A stretch of 64,000 bases of DNA from Acidovorax sp. 210-6 (GCF_010020825.1 NZ_JAACJE010000001.1:1-64000); one strand, 5' to 3'. Positions 17,998-26,509 are shown, numbered from the stretch's first letter. Program-made: numbers and translations. The notes: a model not told the origin generated them from the sequence alone.

Positions 17998-18480
17998 TCA
18001 TCCGGAATGGACCGGGCTCCAGAGCCGTGACCACAAGGCCCAGCCCCAGGTGCCTGCGCACAGCAGGAGCGCCAGCAGCACAGCGGCACTCCCCAGATCC
18101 TTGGCCTGCTTGGCCAGCGCGTGCCATTCCAGGCCCACCCGGTCCACGGTGGCCTCAACGGCGCTGTTGAGCAGTTCGGTGACCATCACGAACACCACGA
18201 CAAAAACCAGCGCAAAAACCTCCAGCCAGGTCTGGCCCAGCCAGAAGGCCGCGGGCAGCAGCACGGCAGCCAGGCAGGCCTCCTGCCGAAAGGCGGTTTG
18301 TTGCCACCCTGCCTGCAAGCCTTGCAGCGAATAGCCGGTGGCGTACCACAGGCGTGTCAGGCCGGAGCGTAGCTTTTGGGGGTTGGCCGGGGTTGTGGGT
18401 GTGTCGTTCTTGGGGGAGGCTTGCACAGGCTGCGTTCCATGCTCGGGCGATGGTCTCGAAACCGCGATGTTACGCGGCAT
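17998..18480 (-). CDS. dgkA: Diacylglycerol kinase DgkA
   Basis: Small integral membrane kinase making phosphatidic acid from diacylglycerol and ATP. Three membrane helices are present, and the active-site motif ELLNSAVEATVDRVG continues to AKQAKDLGSAAV. The ATG at 18480 overlaps the end of eptA by 11 bases and gives 160 aa, still about 40 longer than E. coli DgkA because of a Pro/Thr-rich N-terminal extension. A longer start at 18516 is less likely. The gene sits between two enzymes whose reactions should release diacylglycerol, so recycling that lipid is the probable job here. Confidence 0.93.
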   Translation of the reverse strand: MPRNIAVSRPSPEHGTQPVQASPKNDTPTTPANPQKLRSGLTRLWYATGYSLQGLQAGWQQTAFRQEACLAAVLLPAAFWLGQTWLEVFALVFVVVFVMVTELLNSAVEATVDRVGLEWHALAKQAKDLGSAAVLLALLLCAGTWGWALWSRLWSPVHSG

Positions 18481-20236
18481 CTTGACGCGTTGCAGGGCGG
18501 CAGCTGGCAAAGGCATCCAACTGGGTCCGGTAGGTGCTGCTGCGCACGTCCAGCAGGCCCAGCACCGAGTGGTAGAAATGGTCGTGCGTCAGGGCTGCGT
18601 CGGTGCCTGCGCGCAGGCAGCGCTCGGCCACTTGCGTGCGGGCCAGCAACGTGCCGGGCCACAGAACCCAGGGCACATGCTTTTGCACATCGGGTGCAAT
18701 CACATAGGGCAGGCCGTGCAGGTACAGGCCGTTCTCACCCAGGGATTCGCCGTGGTCGGACAGGTAGATCAGCCCGGTCTCAAAGCGATCCTGCTGCGTC
18801 TGGAGCCAGTCGATGGTGCGGCTGACAAAATGGTCGGTCTCGACGATGCTGTTGTCGTACACGTTGACCAATTGACCGCGGCTGCAGTCCGAGGTGACAT
18901 GGGTCGCGCACTCCGGCAAGAAGCGCTTGTTGGCTGGGGACGAACGGCGGTGGTAGGCCGGGCCATGGCTGCCCATCTGGTGCAGCACCAGGACCGTGCC
19001 CTGGGGTTCGCCCGCAGCCTGGAGCGCCTTCAGGCGCTGGTCGAGCTGCTCCACCATGATCTGGTCCAGGCATTCGTCGTCCTTGCACCATTGGCTCAGG
19101 GCTGCAGCACTGGCGATCTTGTCCGCCTGGGCGTTCGAAATGCGGTTGCACACCCCTTTGCACCCGGCCTGGTTGTCCAGCCAGTCCACGCGCAGGCCGG
19201 CTTGCTGCAGCACGTCGAGCAGGTTCTCGTATTCAAACTTGCGGCCCTCGAAGCCCTCCTTGCCCAGGTGCGAGAACATGCAGGGCACCGAAGCCAGCGT
19301 GTTCGTTCCGCAGGAGCGCACATTGCGCCAGCTGATGACATGGCGTGCCTCCATCTCCGGCGTGGTGTTGCGTGGGTAGCCGTTGAGGCCAAAGTGGTCC
19401 GAGCGCGCGGTCTCTCCCACCACCAGCACCAGCAGGGGCGGTTTGTGGCCCGCTGCGACGCCAGCCGCCGTGGCGCGCTTCAGGGGTGGGGTGTAGCTGG
19501 CGCCCAGGGCGGCGTCTTCGCTGATGCGCTGGAACGGACGCTTGGACTTGAACAGCGGCTTGAGCGTGACGTTGCCCACGGACACCAACGTGGACAGCGG
19601 GTTGATCAGGAAGCGGATTTCCGTGTGGTTGCGCACCAGGGGCGCCATGGGCTTGTACAGCAGCTTGGCCCCCAGCCCGACCACGCCGAAGCCAGCCAGC
19701 ACCAGCAGGGCAGAGCGCCACAGATCGCGGCGCCAGGCGCCGGGCTGCAGCCGCACGCCCGCCCACAGCACGGCCATGGGCAGCCCCGCATACAGCAGCA
19801 CATGCAGCAGCAGGCCGCTGCCCATCAGTGCCATGGTCTCGCTGGTGTTGGTTTGCAGGGCGTTGCGCACCATGCTGGGGTCCACCACGATGCCGTAGTG
19901 CAGCATGAAGTACTGCACGGCGGCTGCGGTGACCAGCGTCACGCTCCAGCCGATGCGGCGCAAGCCCGGCCACGACAGCAGCATGAACCACAGGAAGGTG
20001 GCAGCGGTGAGCACCAGGGCGGTCCACAGTTGCTCGGTGCCGCTCAGGCTTTGTTCCTGTGCCAGTTGCGACAGCCTGGCCCACCAGGCCTGGTTCAGGC
20101 CCACGGTGCACCAGATGGCCAGCGCCAGCGCAGCCCAGCGCGGGGCGACGGTGGGGCGCGAAAAGGGGGGCAGCATGCGCTTTCGCTGCGCAGGGGCGGC
20201 AGGGGCCGCTGGGGAGGGCAGAACCAGTTCTTTCAT
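18470..20236 (-). CDS. eptA: Phosphoethanolamine-lipid A transferase, EptA/MCR family
   Basis: 588 aa inner-membrane enzyme that moves phosphoethanolamine from phosphatidylethanolamine to lipid A, lowering negative charge and polymyxin binding. Five membrane helices lie in residues 32-195. The periplasmic domain carries metal Glu275 in VVGETARSDHFG, nucleophile Thr313 in SCGTNTLASVPCMF, and LSDHGESLGENGLYLHG. Paired Cys (CKGVC, CKDDEC, CATHVTSDC) are as in family members. It is divergent from a PmrA-like regulator, with a candidate operator between, which supports regulation by that system. The chromosomal, operon-embedded setting suggests an intrinsic gene. Confidence 0.94.
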   Translation of the reverse strand: MKELVLPSPAAPAAPAQRKRMLPPFSRPTVAPRWAALALAIWCTVGLNQAWWARLSQLAQEQSLSGTEQLWTALVLTAATFLWFMLLSWPGLRRIGWSVTLVTAAAVQYFMLHYGIVVDPSMVRNALQTNTSETMALMGSGLLLHVLLYAGLPMAVLWAGVRLQPGAWRRDLWRSALLVLAGFGVVGLGAKLLYKPMAPLVRNHTEIRFLINPLSTLVSVGNVTLKPLFKSKRPFQRISEDAALGASYTPPLKRATAAGVAAGHKPPLLVLVVGETARSDHFGLNGYPRNTTPEMEARHVISWRNVRSCGTNTLASVPCMFSHLGKEGFEGRKFEYENLLDVLQQAGLRVDWLDNQAGCKGVCNRISNAQADKIASAAALSQWCKDDECLDQIMVEQLDQRLKALQAAGEPQGTVLVLHQMGSHGPAYHRRSSPANKRFLPECATHVTSDCSRGQLVNVYDNSIVETDHFVSRTIDWLQTQQDRFETGLIYLSDHGESLGENGLYLHGLPYVIAPDVQKHVPWVLWPGTLLARTQVAERCLRAGTDAALTHDHFYHSVLGLLDVRSSTYRTQLDAFASCRPATRQDAA

Positions 20237-20244
20237 GGTTGCGC

Positions 20245-20250
20245 AATGTA
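20245..20250 (-). promoter_or_regulatory. Candidate -10 box of eptA
   Basis: TACATT on the minus strand ends 8 bases before the eptA ATG. The direct repeats at 20282-20299 lie just upstream, where an activator could replace a -35 contact. Confidence 0.35.
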
Positions 20251-20281
20251 GAAAGCGCGCCTGAATATCCAGTGAAGCGGT

Positions 20282-20299
20282 CGTTCAGACTCCGTTCAG
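20282..20299. promoter_or_regulatory. Candidate PmrA-type operator (CGTTCAG direct repeat, 11-bp period)
   Basis: CGTTCAG-N4-CGTTCAG, start to start 11 bp, lies between eptA and the divergent regulator gene. A TACACT hexamer at 20326-20331 may be the regulator's -10. The geometry is that of a head-to-tail OmpR-family dimer site. Confidence 0.6.
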
Positions 20300-20359
20300 C
20301 TTTGCACGCATGCGCTGGAGCCCCATACACTGGCTACTTGTCACGCGTGGAGTCGTCAA

Positions 20360-21031
20360 TTGCGCATCTTGTTGGTGGAGGATGATCGCCCCCTGGCCCA
20401 GGCCGTGCTGGGGTACTTGCAGGCCAAGCAGTTCAGCGTGGACTGGGCAGAGAACCTGCAGCAGGCGCGCGCCCTGGTGGCCGTGACGCACTATTCCGCC
20501 GTGCTGCTGGATCTGAACCTGCCCGACGGTGAGGGCCTGCAACTGCTGCCCGCGCTGGCCAGCACCGCCGCCGCGCAGGAGTCGCGTCCCACGGTCATTG
20601 TGGTCACGGCGCGGGACCAGGTCAGCGACCGCATCCGGGGGCTCGATGCAGGTGCCGATGACTACCTGGTCAAGCCCTATGACCCCGAGGAGCTGCTGGC
20701 GCGGCTGCGCGCGGTGGAGCGTCGGCGCGGTGCGCAAAGCAGCTCCACCGTGACCCGCGGCGAGGTGCAGATCGACCTGGCGCGCGAGGTGGTGCGCAAT
20801 GGCATGGTGCCGGTGGTGCTCACCCCCAAGGAATGGGCCTTGCTGCGCGTGCTGGCCAGTCGCCCCGGCCAGACCTTTACGCGTGAGCGTTTGCTGGAGG
20901 CGCTGTACCAATGGGATGGCGCCAGCGACAGCAACACCCTGGAGGTCTTCATCAGCCGCCTGCGGCGCAAGCTGGGCAGCGATCTGATCGAAACCGTGCG
21001 CGGCACGGGCTACCGATTGATGGCGCAATGA
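20360..21031 (+). CDS. OmpR-family response regulator, PmrA/QseB-like
   Basis: 223 aa. The receiver domain has Glu8/Asp9 acid residues (VEDD), phosphoacceptor Asp51 (VLLDLNLP) and Lys105 (YLVKPY). The DNA-binding winged helix is in the C-terminal 95 residues (DSNTLEVFISRLRRKLG, ETVRGTGYRLM). Translation starts at a TTG (20360), with TGGAG upstream; the residues RILLVEDD leave little room for another start. The kinase gene follows with an ATGA overlap. Divergence from eptA and the shared repeat operator suggest it controls lipid A modification. Confidence 0.94.
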   Translation: MRILLVEDDRPLAQAVLGYLQAKQFSVDWAENLQQARALVAVTHYSAVLLDLNLPDGEGLQLLPALASTAAAQESRPTVIVVTARDQVSDRIRGLDAGADDYLVKPYDPEELLARLRAVERRRGAQSSSTVTRGEVQIDLAREVVRNGMVPVVLTPKEWALLRVLASRPGQTFTRERLLEALYQWDGASDSNTLEVFISRLRRKLGSDLIETVRGTGYRLMAQ

Positions 21032-22470
21032 ACCGCACCCGTCCTCCTGCGCGCGCGCAGAGCCTGGCCCAGCACCTGAGCCGCACGCTCATCCTGGCGG
21101 TGGTGGCGGTGTGGCTGGTCAGCACCGGGTTGGTCGCCTGGTTTGTGGACCGCCAGATCCAGCACAACTTTGACGTGGAACTGGTGGAAAGCACACACCG
21201 CCAGCTCTACCCCGCGTTGCTGGATCTGAAGCTGGTGCGTCGCGCCGATTCTGCAGGTGCCTATGTCGCCGTCGATGAGCGCGGCGAGCCCCTGGAGCCG
21301 CAGGTCACGGGCGAGGTGCCCGGCGACTACCGCGAAGAGCCCTTGCTGCTGCAATTGCGCGACGCACAGGGTGGGGTGCTGCTGCGTTCCCCGGCCGCGC
21401 CGGGGGCGCCGTTTGCGGCGCCCTTGCAGGCCGGATTCTTCGATACCCCCGAGTACCGGGTGTACAGCCTATTTGATGCGCCGCACCGTGTCTGGTTGCA
21501 ACTGGCCGACCCGCTGGAAGAGCGCAACGAGGCCAGCGAGCGCACGCTGCTGGGCCTGGTGGCTGTGTTGCTGGTCATGCTGCCGGTGCTGGCCTGGCTG
21601 ATCCACTGGATCGCGCGGCGCGAACTGCACAGCGTCAGGCGCCTGCAGCAGCAGATCACCGCCCGCAGCGGCAGCAACCTGCAGGCGCTGGACCTGGCCC
21701 ACATGCCGCAGGAGCTGCGCGCGGTGGGCGACGGCGTCAACCAGTTGCTCGGGCGCCTGGGCGAAGCGCTGAATGTGGAGCGTTCCCTGGCCGCCAATGC
21801 GGCGCACGAATTGCGCACCCCCCTGGCCCAGGTGCGCCTGCGCCTGCACACGGCCCTGGACCAGGCGCAGTCCCACCACAACAGCCCCGGTGCGACCGAC
21901 GGCTGCGTGCCCGAGACCGAAGTGCGCGCTGCCTTGCAGTCGCTGGAGACCCTGAGCCATCGCACCGAGCGGCTGTTGCAACTCTCGCGCGCCGAAGGCG
22001 CAGATCTGGCCCATTTCGGCCGCGTGAACCTGGTGCAGTTGGCCGAACAGGTGGCGCAATCGTTCTGGCAGCAGCCCCAGGCGCAAAAGCGCCTGGACTG
22101 GTTGGCGCCCGACACCGACACGCCGGTCTGGGTGCAGGGTGACATCGACGGCCTGGCCATTGTGCTGCGCAACCTCATCGACAACGCGCTGCACCACACC
22201 GATGCCCAGGTGGAGCTGGAAGTCCAGCCCGGCGAGCGCCCCGCGCTGGTGGTGCGCGACCACGGCAGGGGGCTCACTGCGGCGCAGCTGGAGCAAATCC
22301 AGTTGCGCCATGCACGCATCGGCAGCCAGCACATCGGTTACGGCCTGGGCATGTCCATCGTGCGCACCCTGGCCGACAAGCATGGCGCCGAACTGGTGTT
22401 CAGCTCCCCGCCTGCGGGCTGTGCGCAGGGCCTGGAGGTGCGGCTCGTTTTCCCCGCCGCCGCTGGGTGA
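21028..22470 (+). CDS. Sensor histidine kinase, PmrB/QseC-like
   Basis: 480 aa membrane kinase. Membrane helices lie at about residues 20-41 and 174-194, with a periplasmic sensor of about 130 residues. His260 in NAAHELRTPLAQVRLRL is the phosphoacceptor. The catalytic domain has LRNLIDNALHHT (N box), VRDHGRGL (G1) and GYGLGMSIVRTL (G2). The periplasmic part carries several acidic pairs (DERGEPLEPQ, GDYREEP) that could bind metal or cationic peptides, as in PmrB, but this is inference. Its start overlaps the regulator stop by 4 bases. Confidence 0.93.
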   Translation: MNRTRPPARAQSLAQHLSRTLILAVVAVWLVSTGLVAWFVDRQIQHNFDVELVESTHRQLYPALLDLKLVRRADSAGAYVAVDERGEPLEPQVTGEVPGDYREEPLLLQLRDAQGGVLLRSPAAPGAPFAAPLQAGFFDTPEYRVYSLFDAPHRVWLQLADPLEERNEASERTLLGLVAVLLVMLPVLAWLIHWIARRELHSVRRLQQQITARSGSNLQALDLAHMPQELRAVGDGVNQLLGRLGEALNVERSLAANAAHELRTPLAQVRLRLHTALDQAQSHHNSPGATDGCVPETEVRAALQSLETLSHRTERLLQLSRAEGADLAHFGRVNLVQLAEQVAQSFWQQPQAQKRLDWLAPDTDTPVWVQGDIDGLAIVLRNLIDNALHHTDAQVELEVQPGERPALVVRDHGRGLTAAQLEQIQLRHARIGSQHIGYGLGMSIVRTLADKHGAELVFSSPPAGCAQGLEVRLVFPAAAG

Positions 22471-22503
22471 GAGCTGCGTACCCCGCGCGGGGCCCAGCGT
22501 GGA

Positions 22504-23016
22504 CTATGGCAACGCTGAACAAGTCCCTCGCACGTCGCCCACGCCACGCCAGGCGGCCTCCTGCACCTCCAGGGGCAGTTCGTGGGCCAGGGCGGTGTGC
22601 TCGCGCTCGTGGTGGTGCTCCAGCACGTGGCGCAGTGCGTGCGCGGCGTCCAGCAGCATCAGCACCGCGTGGCGGCGTCCGGACTCGTCCTGCGGTGGCT
22701 GCTGCGCGACGGCTTGCACACGCTCCCGGTATTCCTCGGCCAGCAGGGCGATGCGCTCATGCTCCAGCAGGTACACGCGCGCCGCCCAGCGCGCACCCGC
22801 GGGCACATGGGGCAGCAGGCGGGTGTTCTCGATGGCGATGTGTTCCTGCAGGCCACCATGCCATTGCTGCAGGTGCTGTAGTGCGCTGGTGAAGTCCGCG
22901 CCCGCCACGTCGAGCAGGTGGGCGTGCAGCAGGGCATCCAGCCGTTCATGCTGGCGCTCGAAGTGACCGGGGCTGGGGGCGTGGGACATGGTGCGCTGGG
23001 TGGGGCTGTGGTGCAC
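22504..23016 (-). CDS. Hemerythrin HHE-domain protein
   Basis: Up to 170 aa, a four-helix protein with residues fit to bind a di-iron centre: HFERQHERLDALLHAHLL, WHGGLQEHIAIENTRLLPHV and VLEHHHEREHTALAHE. Such proteins bind oxygen or NO or sense iron and oxygen. The first ATG (23016) lies 8 bases after the amine oxidase stop, which favours coupling; an internal ATG at 22989 would give 161 aa. It is the last gene of the minus-strand run that starts with the SPFH gene. A link to oxygen use by the adjacent oxidase is inference. Confidence 0.83.
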   Translation of the reverse strand: MHHSPTQRTMSHAPSPGHFERQHERLDALLHAHLLDVAGADFTSALQHLQQWHGGLQEHIAIENTRLLPHVPAGARWAARVYLLEHERIALLAEEYRERVQAVAQQPPQDESGRRHAVLMLLDAAHALRHVLEHHHEREHTALAHELPLEVQEAAWRGVGDVRGTCSALP

Positions 23017-23024
23017 GCATTTTC

Positions 23025-24716
23025 TCAGCCCGCAGCCACCCCACCCGCCGCATGCCCGCGTGTGAAGGCTTCCTCGAACACCGAGTAGCCGGACCAGTCG
23101 CTGTGCGCAAACGCCAGCCGGTCTGTGGTGGGCGTGGGTAGCCAGGGCGTTTGCTCACCATTCGATAGCGCCTTGCGATGGGTGGATGGGCGCTGGAGGC
23201 CAATTTGGCTCATGAATTGCAGTGTTCCCGGCACCGGGATGGACATGGCGTGGCCATAGCGCGTGATCTCCACGCGCGTGGCGCGGCGTGCCAGGTCCGG
23301 GTGGGGCGCGCCCAGGGTGGCCAGTGCGGCGTCGGCCCAGTGCGTCCAGGGCTGGGTGGCCAGTTGTTCACGGGCCTGTGGCTGGTCGCCCAGCGCCTGG
23401 TAGTAGCTCAGCACGGTGGGTCCGGCCAGCAGGGCGCCGGTGTTCAGGCGTTGGTGGCCGGCATCCACATAGCCCAGGCCGCCGGGGTTGGCGTCCTGGT
23501 AGAGCACGTTGTCCCATGCGGGGGCGGCGCCGGGGCGGTCTTGCAGCGGCGCGTCGAGGTGTATGTTGGCCACCAGCCAGGGGGCCCATTGCAGGCGCTG
23601 GGCGGCGGCCTGCAGGAAGGCGGGTGCGGGCTGCACCACGCGTGCCGCCACGAACACGGGCAGCGCCACTACGCAGCGCGGCGCCTGCCAACGCTCGACC
23701 TGGCCGCTGGCGTGGTGCAGCGCGTCCACCTCCACACCGTGGCGTCCTTCGGCAATGCGCAGCACGCTGCAGCCGGTGCGCAACTGACCACCGGCGCGCA
23801 GCGGTGCGGCCAGGCGCTGGGTGAGCCAGCCGTTGCCCTCGGGCCAGGTGAGCACGGCTTCGCGCGCTTCGTCCACCGGCTCGCCAGGGGCATGGAACCC
23901 GTGGCGGCTGGCAAAGTAGTGGATGCCCGCCCAGGCCGACACGCGCGCCGTGCTGGCGCCGTAGTCGTCGCGGCAGCAGTAGTCCAGGTACCAGCGCAGG
24001 TGCGGGTCGTCGTAGCCGTGGGTGCCCAGCCAAGCTTCAAAAGTAATAGCATCCAGCGCTTGATGGATGGGCGCTAGAGGCCTTTTTTGCCCCAATGTCT
24101 TGAGCATGGGCATGGCAAAGCGGGCCGACTGCATGAGCGTCTGCACCTGCCGTGCAAAGCGCTGGTACTGCGCCAGCGTGCTGGGGGCCACGCCCTGTAC
24201 GGGCAGCAGGCCTTCGTGCCATTGGCCCTGGAAGTACAGCCGCTCCTGCGGGCTGTGGCACAGGTGGCGCTCGTCGTACTGCCAGCGCCCGGCCACGCGC
24301 TGGCGCAGGCCCAGTTCTTCCAGTAGGTCCTGCACCTCGCGGGCGTCGTCGCCCGGTACGGGCAGGTAGTGCGCGCCCATGGGGCAGGGCACGCCGTTCA
24401 CCGCACTGCCCCGGCTGTTGCCGCCGGCTTGGTCTTCCAGCTCCAGCAGCACAAAGTCGTTCACCCCTGCCAGGCGCAGCGCCCGCGCCGCGGCCAACCC
24501 TGCCACACCGCCCCCCGCAATCACCACCTGCGCACGCCGCACCAGCCCCGGCGCAGGCAGCGCGCCACGCGCCAGCAGGTCGCGCACCTGGTGCCCGCGC
24601 TCTAGGTCGATGCCCGCAAAGCCCCCTTGCAGCGCCCGCGGTGCCGGTTCACACCCCGCTGACAGCAGCGCGCCAGCGGCCGATGTGGCTGCGGTAAGGA
24701 ACTGGCGGCGCTGCAT
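23025..24716 (-). CDS. Tat-exported FAD-dependent amine oxidase-like lipoprotein
   Basis: 563 aa. The N-terminus RRQFLTAATSAAGALLSAGC combines a twin-arginine motif with a lipobox Cys, so the protein is probably exported folded and lipidated. The FAD-binding motif is VIAGGGVAGLAAARAL, followed by ELEDQAGGNSRG; GYSVFEEAFTRGHAAG near the end matches the C-terminal FAD contact of amine oxidases. Polyamine or amino acid oxidation is plausible beside an aminopropyltransferase but unproved. Two family A repeats lie in the coding sequence, at 23164-23208 and 24046-24089, giving insert peptides IGLQRPSTHRKALSN and QKRPLAPIHQALDAIT. The frame stays open through both. Confidence 0.85.
   Translation of the reverse strand: MQRRQFLTAATSAAGALLSAGCEPAPRALQGGFAGIDLERGHQVRDLLARGALPAPGLVRRAQVVIAGGGVAGLAAARALRLAGVNDFVLLELEDQAGGNSRGSAVNGVPCPMGAHYLPVPGDDAREVQDLLEELGLRQRVAGRWQYDERHLCHSPQERLYFQGQWHEGLLPVQGVAPSTLAQYQRFARQVQTLMQSARFAMPMLKTLGQKRPLAPIHQALDAITFEAWLGTHGYDDPHLRWYLDYCCRDDYGASTARVSAWAGIHYFASRHGFHAPGEPVDEAREAVLTWPEGNGWLTQRLAAPLRAGGQLRTGCSVLRIAEGRHGVEVDALHHASGQVERWQAPRCVVALPVFVAARVVQPAPAFLQAAAQRLQWAPWLVANIHLDAPLQDRPGAAPAWDNVLYQDANPGGLGYVDAGHQRLNTGALLAGPTVLSYYQALGDQPQAREQLATQPWTHWADAALATLGAPHPDLARRATRVEITRYGHAMSIPVPGTLQFMSQIGLQRPSTHRKALSNGEQTPWLPTPTTDRLAFAHSDWSGYSVFEEAFTRGHAAGGVAAG
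23164..23208 (+). repeat. Family A dispersed repeat, copy 2, inside the amine oxidase gene
   Basis: GATAGCG, TGGATGGGCGCTGGAGGCC and then AATTTGG, the family signature with a degenerate left half. Antisense to the gene and read there as part of QIGLQRPSTHRKALSNG. Confidence 0.65.
24046..24089 (+). repeat. Family A dispersed repeat, copy 3, inside the amine oxidase gene
   Basis: ATAGCATCCAGCGCTTGATG, then GGCGCTAGAGGCC and a T-run: a well-preserved copy. Read antisense as QKRPLAPIHQALDAIT, one base out of phase with the reading of copy 2. Confidence 0.75.
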
Positions 24717-24831
24717 GGCTTCAGCAGCCCAAGCCCAAGCCCAAGTGCCGGTGGCAGTGCCCCTGCTGCACAAAACCGGCGCGACCCAGCCCAGGGCTCC
24801 CGCGCAAGGGCCGCCCCGCCGCGCCGGGAGC

Positions 24832-24902
24832 GTCCCCCCTCCCGAATCGCGCAGCGATTCGAGAGAGGGGGGAAGGCGCGCAGCGCCACAGGGGGGTGTT
24901 CA
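24832..24902 (-). repeat. Family B repeat, copy 1 (terminator-like)
   Basis: A hairpin with stem CCCCCCTC / GAGGGGGG and an inner GAATCGC / GCGATTC stem, then GGAAGGCGCG and AGGGGGGTGTTCAC. It starts directly after the TAG stop of the minus-strand aminopropyltransferase gene. The same order of blocks is found at 45893-45949. The rest of 24717-24831 holds only Pro-codon-like GC-rich sequence. Confidence 0.7.
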
Positions 24903-26450
24903 CTAGTGCTTTCCCCACTCGCGCTCAAAGGTATGCACCAGCGCCTGGTTGGACAGGCGGTTGACCTCGGTGGGCACGCGCGCCATGTCCAGCGGGAAGT
25001 CCAGCAGCAGCGGCAGCGTGCCCAGGGTCAGGAACTTCAGGCCGTCCGGCAGCGCCTCGGGCAGACGCCAGGGCCTGCGGCTGGCGATGATGAAGCCCCA
25101 TTCGCCAAAGCTGGGCACATGCGCGTGGTAGGGCGTGGTGCGCAGCCCCACCGATTCGATGGTGTGCGCCACGGTCCAGAAGCTTGCGCGCGCCACCAGG
25201 GGCGAGGTGGTCTGCACCACGGCGTAGCCGCTGGCGGCCAGGCGCTGGTCCAACAGGGCGTAGAAGCTGTTGGTGTAGAGCTTGCCGATGGCAAAGTTGG
25301 TCGGGTCCGGAAAGTCCACCACGATCACATCGAACGTGTCCGTGCCCTGCTGCAGCCAGCCAAAGGCGTCGGCGTTGACGATGTGCACCCGCGCATCGCG
25401 CAGCGCATCGCCGTTGAGCCGGGCCAGCCGGGGGTTGTCGCGAAACTGTGCGGTCATGGCGGGGTCCAGCTCCACCAGCGTGACCGACTCGACCGTGGGG
25501 TACTTGAGCACTTCGCGCACCGCCATGCCGTCGCCGCCGCCCAGCACGGCCACCTTGCGCGGCCCGCCATGGGCGGCCATGGCGGGGTGCACCAGCGCCT
25601 CGTGGTAGCGGTACTCGTCGCGCTGGGCAAACTGCAGGTTGCCGTTGAGGTACAGCCGGTGCCCCGCCAGGCCCTGCGTCACCACAATGCGCTGGTAGGG
25701 CGAGGTGGTCGAGAACACGATGCGGTCCTGGTAGAACCGGTCCTCGGCCAGCGTGGTGATCTGGTCGGCGCCCACCATGCCTGCCGCGAGCAGCCCCACC
25801 ACCAAGGCGCAAGCGGCAATGTGCTCGCCCAGGCGGTGCAGCTCTTGGCGGAAGAGCCACAGCGCCCACACAGCCACGGCGGCATTCATCAACCCGAACA
25901 GCAGGCCGGTGCGGATCAGCCCCAGTTGCGGCACCAGCAGCAACGGGAAAGCCAGCGACACTGCGAGTGCGCCCAGGTAGTCGAAGGTGAGCACCTTGGA
26001 CACCAGGTCCTTGAGCACCACGTTGCGCTTGAGGATGCGCATGACCAGCGGGATCTCCAGCCCCACCAGCGTGCCCACCAGGAACACCATGCCGTACAGC
26101 AGCAGCCGGAACGACCCCGGCACATAAGCGTTGGCAAGAAACAGCGTGGCCGGCAGTGCACCGCCCACCAGCGCCACGAGCAGCTCGATGCGCAGGAAAT
26201 GGGCAGGCAACTGCCGCTCGAAATAGCGCGACAGCCACGAACCCACGCCCATGGCAAACAGGTAGGTGCCGATGATGGTGGAGAACTGCAGCACCGAGTC
26301 GCCCAGCACATAGGAGGCCAGGGCGCCCGCCGCCAGTTCGTAGATCAGCCCGCAGGCCGCCACCACGAAGACGCTGGCCAGCAGCGCGATTTCGATGGGG
26401 CGGGGGCCGGTGGCAGTCTGTGGTGTTGAGGAGGGTGCGGAAGCGTTCAA
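24903..26450 (-). CDS. Membrane-bound polyamine aminopropyltransferase (SpeE-like)
   Basis: 515 aa. The first 210 residues contain about seven membrane helices (LLASVFVVAACGLIYELAAG at the start). The C-terminal part is a spermidine-synthase domain: YQRIVVTQG, RLYLNGNLQFAQRDEYRYHE, GGGDGMAVREVLKYP, VELDPAM for decarboxylated SAM binding, and VVDFPDPT with the catalytic Asp and the amine-binding Asp-Pro. It should transfer aminopropyl groups to a diamine. No SAM decarboxylase gene is in this window. A family B repeat follows its stop. Context with DUF350, DUF4178 and SPFH suggests a membrane-associated polyamine role rather than bulk spermidine synthesis. Confidence 0.88.
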   Translation of the reverse strand: MNASAPSSTPQTATGPRPIEIALLASVFVVAACGLIYELAAGALASYVLGDSVLQFSTIIGTYLFAMGVGSWLSRYFERQLPAHFLRIELLVALVGGALPATLFLANAYVPGSFRLLLYGMVFLVGTLVGLEIPLVMRILKRNVVLKDLVSKVLTFDYLGALAVSLAFPLLLVPQLGLIRTGLLFGLMNAAVAVWALWLFRQELHRLGEHIAACALVVGLLAAGMVGADQITTLAEDRFYQDRIVFSTTSPYQRIVVTQGLAGHRLYLNGNLQFAQRDEYRYHEALVHPAMAAHGGPRKVAVLGGGDGMAVREVLKYPTVESVTLVELDPAMTAQFRDNPRLARLNGDALRDARVHIVNADAFGWLQQGTDTFDVIVVDFPDPTNFAIGKLYTNSFYALLDQRLAASGYAVVQTTSPLVARASFWTVAHTIESVGLRTTPYHAHVPSFGEWGFIIASRRPWRLPEALPDGLKFLTLGTLPLLLDFPLDMARVPTEVNRLSNQALVHTFEREWGKH

Positions 26451-26509
26451 GGAGCGCGCGGTTCAAGGCCGTGCTGCGCCGAGGTAGCGCGACACGGTAG
26501 GCAGGGCCG

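Noticed and set aside
15865-18030. A 721-codon plus-strand frame over the LtaS-like gene
   Set aside because: Shadow of a gene with clear membrane and phosphatase motifs; the translation has no recognisable domain.
18470-20236. Acquired colistin-resistance element
   Set aside because: No insertion sequence or plasmid feature nearby; the gene sits in an operon-like unit with dgkA and a divergent regulator, as in intrinsic chromosomal eptA genes.
24717-24831. Short coding sequence between the amine oxidase and family B repeat
   Set aside because: Open frames there are only Pro/Arg-rich GC sequence without a start signal.
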